The notes under the pieces: model-generated
The model's input: the letters and a program-made list of their open reading frames with translations, nothing else
What the model was told of the DNA's origin: nothing
Database searches by the model: none
Source of the DNA: JAGWRI01 sp963728785
GTDB taxonomy: Bacteria; Gemmatimonadota; Gemmatimonadetes; Gemmatimonadales; Gemmatimonadaceae
DNA length: 64,000 nucleotides
Assembly (NCBI GenBank): GCA_963728785.1
Contig: CAVSKV010000004.1
Location: 1 to 64,000, forward strand
Direction of reading: 5' to 3'
Program-made: the position numbers and the translations under genes
Shown here: positions 45,958 through 56,158 of the stretch, in pieces
How the letters are laid out: each line of letters begins with the position of its first letter
Position numbering within the stretch: position 1 is the first letter of the stretch

Positions 45958-46694
45958 GACGTGGCCGGACCGCGCGCGCGCAGGGTGCGCGCCATGCGGA
46001 ACAGATTCAGCGCGTCATTCCATGGGCGGACGCGGCTCTCACGTGGCCGCAGATCGTAACGCGCGTCGAGCGACACGGTCTCGATGCGTCGGGCGAACGC
46101 CGCGGCGCGCACGAGCAGCTGAACGTTGGCCGCCCAGCCGTCGGCTTCGACGATCGGACGGTCGCCGGACGCCTTGATCAGATCGCGGATGACCGCGATG
46201 CGGTACAGGCGGAGCGAGCCGAAGGGGTCCTGCACTCCGGGCACGCCCGAGAAGGGACGCAGGACCCACGGCGCGACGCGGCGCAGGCGGCGGGCGGGCG
46301 CGGGCAATGCGGCCGGCGACCGCTCGGCAACGACCAGGTCGGCGCCCCCCTCGAAGCGCTTGATGAGTTCTGGCAGGTGTTCCGGCACGTCGGTAAAATC
46401 GGCCTGCATGGTGATCATGGCGTCGCGGCGCGGGTACCGTGTGCGCTGCGACACCGTGCGGGCCAGCGCGTCCAAGGCCGATGCATAGCCCACGTGCGCC
46501 TTTCCGCCGAGTACGGTGAGCGGGAGCACGTTATGGTAGGGCTTCAGCAACTCCGCCGTGTCGTCGGTGCTGCCGTCGTCGTAGACCACGATCTCGTACT
46601 CGCGCGAATACTCCTGGAACACGTTGCGGATGCGCCAGAGCAGGAGTCCAATGGTCGGGGCTTCGTTGTACGACGGAATGCAGACGTAGAGCAC
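45954..46694 (-). CDS. Family 2 glycosyltransferase
   Basis: A 246-residue GT-A glycosyltransferase, started at GTG 46694 where the family begins (VLYVCIPSYNEAPTIGLLL). YDDGSTDDTAELL is the nucleotide-sugar site and MQADFTDVPEHLPEL the DxD-like metal motif region. GVQDPFGSLRLYR and a C-terminal helix follow. No membrane segments are present, unlike dolichol-phosphate-type homologues with C-terminal helices. The acceptor is unknown. It is translationally coupled to the gene at 44989. Confidence 0.85.
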   Translation of the reverse strand: MLYVCIPSYNEAPTIGLLLWRIRNVFQEYSREYEIVVYDDGSTDDTAELLKPYHNVLPLTVLGGKAHVGYASALDALARTVSQRTRYPRRDAMITMQADFTDVPEHLPELIKRFEGGADLVVAERSPAALPAPARRLRRVAPWVLRPFSGVPGVQDPFGSLRLYRIAVIRDLIKASGDRPIVEADGWAANVQLLVRAAAFARRIETVSLDARYDLRPRESRVRPWNDALNLFRMARTLRARGPATS

Positions 46695-46827
46695 GGTTTG
46701 GAGACCGGTTGGGGAAGGCCAGAGGAAAGCTAGGCATCCAGCGGTGGGCGGGAAGGGGGCGAGGAATCCGTGCGCAGGACAGGGACCGGTATCCGGGTCA
46801 ACGAATGCGTGGTCGAATGGAGGCGGC

Positions 46828-47562
46828 ATGATTCAGCCCGACACTCGGCAGGGGATGACGCGCGGCGACGCGCAGCTGGCCATCCGGCTCATGGCTGGCG
46901 AGGCGGGGGGCGAGGAGGAACGCCTCCTGCAGGAGCGGCTCGCCAACGAAGGGCTCGACGCGGTGCTGGACGATCCGCGGCTGCCGGCGGCGTTGCTGAA
47001 GCAGCCGCTGGGAGCAATCGCGTCGCTGCGCCTGCTCACGTATGTGCTGGTGCGGGCCGCCCTGCTGCGCATGGGAGAGCCCGATCACGTGATCAGCGAC
47101 TACGTGGCGGCGCTCGTCCTGGCGTTCGGTGCGCGGAGGCGCGCCGAACGGTGCAGCGAGGACGACGACGAGGTGTACGACACGCTGGCCGCATTGCTGC
47201 GCGATGCGGAGGGGCGCGACCCACGCCGCAGCTACCACGTGCGCGCGCATCTCGGAAATTATGCGCTCTGGCTGAGCGGGTTGTTTCCCGACCACATCGA
47301 GCACCGGCGTTGGCGTCGCGGCGGCCCCCACCTGGCTTACTACGAGGAACTCGGGCGCCGCGGGTTCGCGATGGCCGCCGAGCACCCCACGGCGCGCGAG
47401 CAGGGGATGGCCGAACTCTTCACCACGGTGGCCGAGCGCTTCGTGACGCTGCGCGTGGCGCTCACCGGGTTCAGCGACACGCTTCTATTTCCCAACGTGC
47501 ACACGCCCGAGCGGCTCATGCGCCAGGTGCGCGACGAAGCGCGGTGGCGGTGGACGCATTGA
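46828..47562 (+). CDS. Conserved hypothetical protein
   Basis: A 244-residue, largely helical protein from ATG 46828. LAIRLMAGEAGGEEERLLQERL, LRLLTYVLVRAALLRMGEPDHVISDYVAALVLAFGARRR and SYHVRAHLGNYALWLSGLFPDHIEHRR stand out; His and Arg are frequent. No family was recognised and no transmembrane segment is certain. It is divergent from the glycosyltransferase gene and overlaps the convergent peptidase-like gene by 47 bases. Confidence 0.55.
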   Translation: MIQPDTRQGMTRGDAQLAIRLMAGEAGGEEERLLQERLANEGLDAVLDDPRLPAALLKQPLGAIASLRLLTYVLVRAALLRMGEPDHVISDYVAALVLAFGARRRAERCSEDDDEVYDTLAALLRDAEGRDPRRSYHVRAHLGNYALWLSGLFPDHIEHRRWRRGGPHLAYYEELGRRGFAMAAEHPTAREQGMAELFTTVAERFVTLRVALTGFSDTLLFPNVHTPERLMRQVRDEARWRWTH

Positions 47563-48274
47563 TGGCGGCCGCGAAGCCACCGAACAGGGCGCGGTCCCAG
47601 GCTTCGGGCGTCTGATCCAACTCCTCGGGATGCCATTGCACGCCGAGCATCCACCAACTGTCGTCGTTCCACTCCAATGCTTCGACGAGGCCGTCGTCGG
47701 ACCGCGCGCAGACTCGCAGGCCCTCGCCCGGGCGGTCCACGGCCTGGTGGTGCAGGGAGTTCACCGTGATGCGTTCGGTGTCGAGGATGCGCTGAAGCGC
47801 AGTTCCGGGTTCCAGCGCTACGGCATGGACCCGTGCCGTGCGTTCGGATTCGTGGGCGTGCGACAGGGCACCGGCCATCTGAGACGGAATGTCCTGGATG
47901 AGCGTGCCGCCGAATGCGATGTTGAGAATCTGCATGCCGCGGCAGATGGCCAGCGTGGGAAGGCGGCGAGCGCCGGCGGCGCGGATCAAAGCCAGTTCCG
48001 AGCGGTCGCGGGCGGGATTGGGCGGTTCCGCGCGTGGGTGGGGTGCCTGTCCGTAGAGCCCGGGGTCCACGTCCTCTCCGCCGGAGAGCATGAGTCCGTC
48101 AACCCGCTCGATGAGCGCTTCAGCGGCGTCGGGATCGAGCGGGGGAACGACGAGAGGGACCATGCCCGCGCGATGCAGTGCGTCTACGTAGCGCTGGTTG
48201 AGCCGGACCTGCCGGCGGTCGCGTACGGCCTCGCTCGTAGCGGAGACGGCGATGACGGGGAGCAGCAGGGACAT
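47516..48274 (-). CDS. Class I glutamine amidotransferase-like hydrolase (PuuD-type)
   Basis: A 252-residue protein from ATG 48274. DGLMLSGGEDVDPGLYG, the nucleophile elbow AICRGMQILNIAFGGTLIQDI (C111) and GVQWHPEE with the catalytic His and Glu match the peptidase C26 family, gamma-glutamyl-gamma-aminobutyrate hydrolase and its kin. VNSLHHQAVD is the typical third motif. The substrate is probably a gamma-glutamyl compound. Confidence 0.88.
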   Translation of the reverse strand: MSLLLPVIAVSATSEAVRDRRQVRLNQRYVDALHRAGMVPLVVPPLDPDAAEALIERVDGLMLSGGEDVDPGLYGQAPHPRAEPPNPARDRSELALIRAAGARRLPTLAICRGMQILNIAFGGTLIQDIPSQMAGALSHAHESERTARVHAVALEPGTALQRILDTERITVNSLHHQAVDRPGEGLRVCARSDDGLVEALEWNDDSWWMLGVQWHPEELDQTPEAWDRALFGGFAAAINASTATALRRAPGA

Positions 48275-48412
48275 GGCGTCAGTTGAGAGCGGTGGCAGAG
48301 TTGCGACGGCGCTGCAGAACACGGTATCGTACCGGGTCGGCCAGCGGTCGCGCCAGCGGCTCCCTTCCTGCGGCTACCGCCGAAACGCCTCCGCCGCCCA
48401 CTTCGTAGGTAA

Positions 48413-48976
48413 ATGGTGTTCGAAAATCTCCGTCAGTCGTTGAACGATCTCATGGCGCGCGCCACGAAGCCCGAAGAACGGCGCGACGTACTGGCGCGCA
48501 TGAAGGACTCCCTGGTCCATGCGAAGTTGGGGGTCGAGGATCTTCGGAGCGGCGTGTCCAAGACCCGGGAGCGCCTCGATCAGGACCGTCGCGAACTGGA
48601 AACGGTTCGCCGGCGCAAGACGCTGGCCGAGGGCATTCACGACGAGGAGACGACGGCGCTCGCCGCGAAGTACGAAGGCCACTACGCGGAGCGCGTGGAC
48701 GTGCTCCAGCGCAAGCTCGACGCGGAGCAGACGGAGTTGGAACTGGCCGAGCGCGAGCTCCAGGAGATGAACGTTGAGTTCCGGCGCCACGCGATCGGCG
48801 CCGTGCCGCCCGCGTCGACGGTTGGCGCGGCGCCCGATCCGCTGGCTGCCGAGACGGGCGAATCGGCGCGGGATGATTTGGACGCACTGGCGCGGGCCCA
48901 CGACCGCGCGGCACGCGACGAGGATGCCGCGCGCCGGCTCGAGGAGTTGAAGCGCCGGATGGGGAAGTCGCCCTAG
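48413..48976 (+). CDS. Coiled-coil protein, PspA-like in shape
   Basis: A 187-residue protein. Residues 5-120 are heptad-rich coiled coil (LRQSLNDLMARATKPEERRDVLARMKDSLVHAKLGVEDL, LDQDRRELETVRRRKTLAEGIHDEETTALAAKYEGHYAERVDVLQRKLDAEQTEL). A charged Ala-rich region follows. The layout resembles PspA/IM30 but the family is not certain. It precedes the outer-membrane gene by one base, so they share a transcript. Confidence 0.5.
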   Translation: MVFENLRQSLNDLMARATKPEERRDVLARMKDSLVHAKLGVEDLRSGVSKTRERLDQDRRELETVRRRKTLAEGIHDEETTALAAKYEGHYAERVDVLQRKLDAEQTELELAERELQEMNVEFRRHAIGAVPPASTVGAAPDPLAAETGESARDDLDALARAHDRAARDEDAARRLEELKRRMGKSP

Positions 48977-48977
48977 C

Positions 48978-50696
48978 ATGCGAGGGTCTCCGTGGTTCGC
49001 GGCTGGCGCGCTGTGCGTTGCATGGGTGGGGGCCGCGAACGCGCAGGCCGCGCAGCCGAGCGTGCCGTGCCGGGGCCAGCGGATAATTGCCATCCGGATT
49101 GTTTCGCAGGCTCCGTCGGTGGCCGGCGTGCGCAATGTGCCGGTGGTTTCGGACGTCGCGCGGGCGGCCCACATGACCACCGAGCCCGACGTGATCGATC
49201 GCTTCATGCTGCTTCACGTCGGTGACGTCTGCTCGGAGCGCCGGCGGGCGGAATCGGAACGCGTGCTGCGCGCCCAGCCGTTTTTGGCCGACGCCACAAT
49301 CGTGGTGGTGCCGAGCGGCGCCGGCGGCGTCGAACTCGACGTGTCGACAATCGACGAAGTCGCGCTGTTGTTCAGCGCGACGGTGAACTCCACCGGCCAG
49401 CTGCTCACCGGAACACGGCTCGGCGATGGAAACCTGGGTGGGGAGGGCGTGTACGCGGAGGGCGACTGGTGGCGGGAGGCCGGCCTTCGCGACGGGTTCG
49501 CGTTGCACGCCACAGACTACCAGTTTCTCGGTCGCCCATACCAGGCAATGGCGGTCGCGGCGCGCGATCCGCTGGGCGGCGAGTATCACCTGGGTGTTCA
49601 GCGACCGTTCTTCACCGACGTGCAGCGCGTCGCGTGGCGCGTGCAGCAGGGCGAAGCGGACGACTACGTGCGGTTCGTGGACGGCGCCGGCGCGGTCCAC
49701 GCGGACCATTTGGGGCGTACGTATGCCGATCTCGGGGGGCTGGCGCGGATCGGCCCGCCCGGGCGGCTGGCGCTGCTGGGCCTGTCGGTATCACACGAAG
49801 CGGAGCGGCTCGGTACGGCGCCCCTACTCATCACGGCCTCCGGCGCCGCACCGGATCCCACCACTGTGTTCGACGGGCACTACGTGGCGCACTCGGCGTC
49901 GCGGCTCAACGCACTCATCGGATATCGTAATCTCCGGTTCGTGCGCGATACAGGGTTCGACGCGCTACGCAACACGCAGGACATCCCGGTGGGGCTCCAG
50001 GTGGGCACGCTCCTAGGGAGGAGCGCACCGTTTCTGGGATCGCGCGCACACGACATGCTCATCGGCGGCGACGTCTACGCGGGCGCCGCCTCGAACCGCG
50101 CTGCGTTGCGGTTTCAGACCACCGCCGAGGTCCATCGAGAGTTGGACAGCGCCACGTGGGACGGCCTGCTGGGGAGCGGTCGGTTGGCCGAGTATCAGAA
50201 GATCGGCACCACGCAGACGTTCATCACGTCGCTCGAATGGGCCGGTGGGTGGCACGTTCGCGTGCCATTCCGTGTGACCCTGGCGGGCACCGACGGCGGG
50301 GTGCGCGGGATGGCCCAGGGGACGGAGCAGGGGGGGCGGCGCGCGATCGCACGCCTGGAGGACCGCATCGATTTGGGCTCGCCGTTCGGGGGCACGGCCG
50401 ACTTCGGGCTGGCGGCCTTCGCCGACGCCGGGCGGCTGTGGGCGGGCGACGTGCCGTACGGTGTCACGACGCCGGTGCGGACGTCTGAAGGGCTGAGCCT
50501 GCTGGCGGCGATCCCGGCACGATCGGCGCGCCTGTTGCGGTTGGACCTCGCGTTTCCGAACGTACCGGGCCAGGGGGTACGGCTGGCACTCCGGCTATCG
50601 TACGAGGACCGGACGATCGTGTTCTGGCAGGAGCCGCGGGATGTAGCGATGGCCAGGGAGCGGAGCGTGCCGACCAGCTTGTTCAGCTGGCCGTAA
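48978..50696 (+). CDS. BamA/TamA-like outer-membrane barrel protein
   Basis: A 572-residue protein with a signal peptide cleaved near AANAQA. A single POTRA-like domain (about residues 35-125: IIAIRIVSQAPSV, FMLLHVGDVCSERRRAESERVLRAQPFLADATIVVVPS) precedes a C-terminal barrel with amphipathic strands and ADFGLAAFADAGRLW and LRLALRLSYEDRTIVF motifs of the Omp85 type. It is shorter than BamA (one POTRA not five). Substrate unknown; an Omp85 assembly or secretion role is inferred. Confidence 0.65.
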   Translation: MRGSPWFAAGALCVAWVGAANAQAAQPSVPCRGQRIIAIRIVSQAPSVAGVRNVPVVSDVARAAHMTTEPDVIDRFMLLHVGDVCSERRRAESERVLRAQPFLADATIVVVPSGAGGVELDVSTIDEVALLFSATVNSTGQLLTGTRLGDGNLGGEGVYAEGDWWREAGLRDGFALHATDYQFLGRPYQAMAVAARDPLGGEYHLGVQRPFFTDVQRVAWRVQQGEADDYVRFVDGAGAVHADHLGRTYADLGGLARIGPPGRLALLGLSVSHEAERLGTAPLLITASGAAPDPTTVFDGHYVAHSASRLNALIGYRNLRFVRDTGFDALRNTQDIPVGLQVGTLLGRSAPFLGSRAHDMLIGGDVYAGAASNRAALRFQTTAEVHRELDSATWDGLLGSGRLAEYQKIGTTQTFITSLEWAGGWHVRVPFRVTLAGTDGGVRGMAQGTEQGGRRAIARLEDRIDLGSPFGGTADFGLAAFADAGRLWAGDVPYGVTTPVRTSEGLSLLAAIPARSARLLRLDLAFPNVPGQGVRLALRLSYEDRTIVFWQEPRDVAMARERSVPTSLFSWP

Positions 50697-50708
50697 CGGC
50701 CAACCGGC

Positions 50709-52106
<1,398 letters not shown>

Positions 52107-52127
52107 GAGTCTCGGGGCGGAGGGGAA

Positions 52128-52183
52128 GACAGTCAGACAGTCGGACAGTCGGACAGTCGGACACTCAGACAGTCGGGCAGCGA
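52128..52183 (+). repeat. GRCAGTCN 8-bp array, seven units
   Basis: Seven 8-base units (GACAGTCA, three GACAGTCG, GACACTCA, GACAGTCG, GGCAGCGA) lie between the ABC ATPase stop (52186) and the POT start (52106). Confidence 0.85.
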
Positions 52184-52185
52184 AA

Positions 52186-53292
52186 CTACGGAGCGGCGGG
52201 AGGAGGAGGGGTGGAGTGCAGCGCTGCGAGGGGAAGATACCGATCGGGGGGGCGCGTGCCACCCGCCTCCTGTTGCTGCTCCCACGACACGGCCGTGGGG
52301 GTCTGCTTGATGCACGCCACGAAGTGCCCGGGTGCTTTCTCTTCGAGGGGCGGCACCAGACGGGCGCAGGCGGCGTCCTTGGCCGGGTGCTGGCAGCGCG
52401 GGTGAAACACGCAGCCGTGCGGTGGGTGAGCCGGCGACGGGACGTCGCCCAGGAGAATAATCCGCTCCCTCGCCGCCGAGGGGTCGGGTACGGGCACTGC
52501 CGACAGGAGCGCCTGGGTGTACGGCATCAGCGGCTCCCGGTACAACTCCGGGGCGCTCGCCGACTCCACGATGTGCCCCAGATACATGACGGCCACGCGG
52601 TCGGCGATGTTTTCGACCACCGCCAGATCGTGGGCGATGAACAGATAGGCCAACCCCCGGTCGCGCTGCAGATCGCGGAGCAGGTTGATGACCTGCGCCT
52701 GCACCGATACATCGAGCGCCGATACGGGTTCATCGCACACGATGAACGACGGCTCCACGGAAAGCGCGCGGGCAATGCCGATGCGCTGCCGCTGGCCTCC
52801 GGAAAATTCGTGCGGATAGCGGTTCGCGTACTCGGCGTGGAGCCCCACTTCCTCGAGCAGTTGGCGCACCCGACGGTCGGCGTCGGAGCCCGCGGCCAGC
52901 CGGTGGATCGTCAGCCCCTCGCGTACGATGGCGCCCACGGTCATGCGCGGATTGAGCGACGAGAACGGATCCTGAAATACGATCTGCATGTGCCGGCGCA
53001 GTCGCCGCAAATCGGCACCGCCCAGGGCGAGTACGTCCTGGCCATCGAAGCGCACGCCGCCGCTGGTGGGCTCGATGAGGCGAAGAATGGTGCGGCCCGT
53101 GGTAGTCTTGCCGCATCCCGACTCGCCCACCAGGCCGAGGGTCTCGCCGGGCATGATGTGGAACGAGACACCGTCCACGGCGCGCACCGGATCGGGAGCC
53201 CGGCTGAACGTGCCGCCGCGGCGCGAGAAGTGCTTGGTGAGGTCGCGGACCTCGAGCAGCGGCGCGCCGCCCGACTTCGCCGGCGCCGTCAT
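52186..53292 (-). CDS. Dipeptide/oligopeptide ABC importer ATPase (DppF/OppF-like)
   Basis: A 368-residue ATPase. Walker A GESGCGKTT is at residues 56-64, signature EFSGGQRQRIGIARAL and Walker B FIVCDEPVSALDVS follow. The C-terminal oligopeptide/dipeptide extension has a Cys cluster (GCVFHPRCQHP...C...C) typical of DppD/DppF. Last gene of the dpp operon. Its final ~30 residues are Pro/Ala-rich and run to 3 bases short of the repeat array. Confidence 0.92.
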   Translation of the reverse strand: MTAPAKSGGAPLLEVRDLTKHFSRRGGTFSRAPDPVRAVDGVSFHIMPGETLGLVGESGCGKTTTGRTILRLIEPTSGGVRFDGQDVLALGGADLRRLRRHMQIVFQDPFSSLNPRMTVGAIVREGLTIHRLAAGSDADRRVRQLLEEVGLHAEYANRYPHEFSGGQRQRIGIARALSVEPSFIVCDEPVSALDVSVQAQVINLLRDLQRDRGLAYLFIAHDLAVVENIADRVAVMYLGHIVESASAPELYREPLMPYTQALLSAVPVPDPSAARERIILLGDVPSPAHPPHGCVFHPRCQHPAKDAACARLVPPLEEKAPGHFVACIKQTPTAVSWEQQQEAGGTRPPDRYLPLAALHSTPPPPAAP

Positions 53293-54311
53293 GCCGGCAC
53301 CTCGTGCGCCGCGGGTCCTTCGCTGGCCGCCCGGCGCGCCGGCTCGGCAGCGAGGTGGCAGCGCGAAACCTGCCGATCGGCTACCGGATAAAGTTCGGGA
53401 TGCTCACGCTCGCACCGCTCCCACGCAGAGGCGCAGCGGTCGCGGAAGCGGCAGCCGGCGGGCCAGTCGGTGGGGGCTGGTACGGTGCCGGGAATGGTAC
53501 GCAGGCGATCGCGCGACGCACCAAGGCGCGGCATGGCAGCGAGCAGCCCGCGCGTGTACGGGTGGTGCGGGTGCGCGAACAGGTCGCGTACGGGGGCCTG
53601 TTCCACCGCTTCTCCGCCGTACATCACGACCACGCGCGAGGTGGTCTCGGCCACCACCCCGAGGTCGTGCGTGATGAGCAGCACCGACATGCCGAACTGG
53701 CCCTGCAACTCGGTGAGCAACTCGAGAATCTGGGCCTGGATGGTGACGTCGAGCGCAGTCGTGGGCTCGTCGGCAATGAGCAGCGCGGGCTGCATGACGA
53801 GCGCCATGGCGATCATCACCCGCTGCCGCATGCCCCCCGAGAGTTGGTGCGGATACTCGCGCGCCCGCTCGTCGGGGGCCGGAATGCCCACGCGGTCGAG
53901 CATCGCGACGGCGCGCTTCCGGGCGTCGGCTCGCGAGGCGCCGGCGTGGATGCGCGCCACCTCGGCCACCTGGTCGCCCACCGTGAACACCGGATTGAGC
54001 GCCGTCATCGGCTCCTGGAACACCATGGCGATGCGGTTGCCGCGAATGGCCCGCATGCCGCGCTCGTCGAGCGCCAGCAGGTCGCGGCCTTCGAACGCGA
54101 TGCGGCTGCCCGACTCGATGCGCCCGGGTGGCGCGACGAGGCGGAGGATGGAGAGAGCGGTGACCGACTTGCCGCAGCCCGACTCGCCCACGACGCCCAC
54201 GGTCTCGCCCGGCTCGACGGTGAGCGATAGGCCGTCGACGGCGCGCGCCACGCCGGCCGTGGTGTAGAAGTAGGTGCGAAGATTTTCGATGGCGAGCAGC
54301 GGCTCAGCCAT
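53289..54311 (-). CDS. Dipeptide/oligopeptide ABC importer ATPase (DppD/OppD-like)
   Basis: A 340-residue ATPase. Walker A GESGCGKS is at residues 42-49, signature QLSGGMRQRVMIAMAL and Walker B LLIADEPTTALDVT follow. The C-terminal CRFRDRCASAWERC Cys motif is the family extension. It overlaps its neighbours by 4-8 bases, giving a tightly coupled operon with the other ATPase and the permeases. Confidence 0.93.
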   Translation of the reverse strand: MAEPLLAIENLRTYFYTTAGVARAVDGLSLTVEPGETVGVVGESGCGKSVTALSILRLVAPPGRIESGSRIAFEGRDLLALDERGMRAIRGNRIAMVFQEPMTALNPVFTVGDQVAEVARIHAGASRADARKRAVAMLDRVGIPAPDERAREYPHQLSGGMRQRVMIAMALVMQPALLIADEPTTALDVTIQAQILELLTELQGQFGMSVLLITHDLGVVAETTSRVVVMYGGEAVEQAPVRDLFAHPHHPYTRGLLAAMPRLGASRDRLRTIPGTVPAPTDWPAGCRFRDRCASAWERCEREHPELYPVADRQVSRCHLAAEPARRAASEGPAAHEVPA

Positions 54312-55200
54312 GAGCGGGCTCCTGCGGGTCGAGGGCGGGACGTCCGTGAAGCTGACGCGGATCGAGCACGTCTCGCAAGGCGTCGCCCAGGGTGTTGAAC
54401 GCCAGCACCGTGGCCACGATGGCCACGCCGGGAAAGATCACCGCCCACCATGTGGATATGAACTGCTCGGCGGCGTCCTGGAACATCGTACCCCAACTGG
54501 CCATGGGCTCGTGCACACCGATGCCGAGAAACGAGAGGCCCGCCTCGAGGATGATCACGTTGCCCACGGCGAGCGCGCCGGCGACGACCACGGGGGAGAG
54601 CACGTTGGGAATGATGTGGCGCCAGACGATTGCCGCCGGACGGGCGCCGAGCGAACGCGCGGCGACCACGAACTCCCGCTGGCGGAGCGCCATCGCCTGG
54701 CCACGCACCAGGCGCGCGACGTCGAACCATCCGGTGAGGCCGATGAGCAGCACGAGCGCCGCGAGCGGCACCGGCGACCACAGGGCGAGCACGGCGATGA
54801 GCAGCAGCACGCGCGGGATGGAGAGGAGGGCGTCGATGATCCGCATCATCACCGCGTCCACCGCGCCGCCGGCGTATCCGGCCACCGCGCCGTAGAGCGT
54901 GCCGACGGTTGACGAGACGAGCACGGCGAGCGAGGCAATGGCCAGCGACACGCGGGCGCCGTAAAGGATCCGGGTGAGCACGTCGCGGCTGTAGCGGTCG
55001 GTGCCGAACGGATGCGCCCACGACGGCGGCAGGCTCCGGAGGGTCACGATGCCGAGCTGCTGCCAGGGTCGGTACCCGGTGAGCCAGGGGGCGAGCAGGG
55101 CTCCGACCACGAACACCGCGATGACGCCGACGGCGACGCGCGCGCCCCGCGGCAGGCGCCGCCACCACCGGGCGATGCCGGAAGCCCGTTCAGCCGACAC
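54304..55200 (-). CDS. Dipeptide ABC importer permease (DppC-like)
   Basis: A 298-residue permease. Six membrane helices are visible (e.g. VAVGVIAVFVVGALLAPWL), with HPFGTDRYSRDVLTRILYGAR near the N-terminus and the EAA coupling loop RGQAMALRQREFVVAARSLGARPAAIVWRHIIPN. It pairs with the DppB-like permease whose gene overlaps its start by 11 bases. Confidence 0.92.
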   Translation of the reverse strand: MSAERASGIARWWRRLPRGARVAVGVIAVFVVGALLAPWLTGYRPWQQLGIVTLRSLPPSWAHPFGTDRYSRDVLTRILYGARVSLAIASLAVLVSSTVGTLYGAVAGYAGGAVDAVMMRIIDALLSIPRVLLLIAVLALWSPVPLAALVLLIGLTGWFDVARLVRGQAMALRQREFVVAARSLGARPAAIVWRHIIPNVLSPVVVAGALAVGNVIILEAGLSFLGIGVHEPMASWGTMFQDAAEQFISTWWAVIFPGVAIVATVLAFNTLGDALRDVLDPRQLHGRPALDPQEPAHG

Positions 55201-56155
55201 GGAGCCTCGGATCGGCGGCGAGATACGCCAGATCGGCGACCAGGCTGCCGGCGACGACCATCACCGTGCCCACCATCACGCCGGCGAGCACGAGCGGGTA
55301 GTCGCGCAGGCCGATGGCGTTGACGGTGAGCCATCCCATGCCCTGCCAGGAGAACACCTTCTCCACGAACACCGAGCCGCTCAACAGTGCCGGGAGGGCG
55401 AGCCCGGCGAGCGTGATCGTGGGAATGAGGGCGTTGCGAAGCACGTGGCGGCGCAACACGGTGCGCTCGTCGAGTCCCTTGGCCCGGGCCGTGCGCACGA
55501 AGTCCAACGGGAGCACGTCGAGCAACTCATTCCGCTGGAACCGCGCCACGCCGGCCGTGGTGAGCAGGGTGAGGGTGGCGGCGGGGAGCACGAGGTGGCG
55601 CAGCCGGTCGATCAGCGCCGGGAGCGGCGCCATGTAATCGTGCATCACCATGTCCACGGGATGGCCCGGGGGCAGGACGGGCCACCAGTATGCAAACGCT
55701 AATAAGAGGACGAGGGCGAGCCAGAAATCCGGGAGCGAGTAGAAGAACAGCGCCACGTGGCCGGCCCAGCGGCCACGGCGCCTGCCGCGGTGGCGGACCT
55801 GGAACAGCGCAAGGCCGATGCCGAACGCGAACGACGCGATCACGGCCGCGCCCATCAGGAGCAGAGTGCGGGGCAGTGCGTCGGCGATCGCATCCCGCAC
55901 CGGCTCGTGGAGCGAGGTCGAATACCCGAAGTCGCCGCGCGCCAAGTTGCCCAGCCAGAGCCCGTACTGGGCCGGCAGCGAGCGGTCGTAACCGAACTGG
56001 GCGCGCCATTGGGCACGAACGGCCGGCGTGACGTTGGGCGCGTCGAATCCGAACGGGTCGCCGGGCGCGGCGTGGATCAGCACGAAGGCCAGCGTGGTCA
56101 CGATCCACAGGACGACGATGGCCTGCCCGAACCGGGCCGCGACGCGACGCCCCAC
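55190..56155 (-). CDS. Dipeptide ABC importer permease (DppB-like)
   Basis: A 321-residue permease. The N-terminal helix VVLWIVTTLAFVLIHAAPGDPF and the loop RFQRNELLDVLPLDFVRTARAKGLDERTVLRRHVLRNALIPTITL are characteristic. It forms the membrane channel with DppC. The gene starts 3 bases after the binding-protein gene stop. Confidence 0.93.
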   Translation of the reverse strand: MGRRVAARFGQAIVVLWIVTTLAFVLIHAAPGDPFGFDAPNVTPAVRAQWRAQFGYDRSLPAQYGLWLGNLARGDFGYSTSLHEPVRDAIADALPRTLLLMGAAVIASFAFGIGLALFQVRHRGRRRGRWAGHVALFFYSLPDFWLALVLLLAFAYWWPVLPPGHPVDMVMHDYMAPLPALIDRLRHLVLPAATLTLLTTAGVARFQRNELLDVLPLDFVRTARAKGLDERTVLRRHVLRNALIPTITLAGLALPALLSGSVFVEKVFSWQGMGWLTVNAIGLRDYPLVLAGVMVGTVMVVAGSLVADLAYLAADPRLRVG

Positions 56156-56158
56156 GCG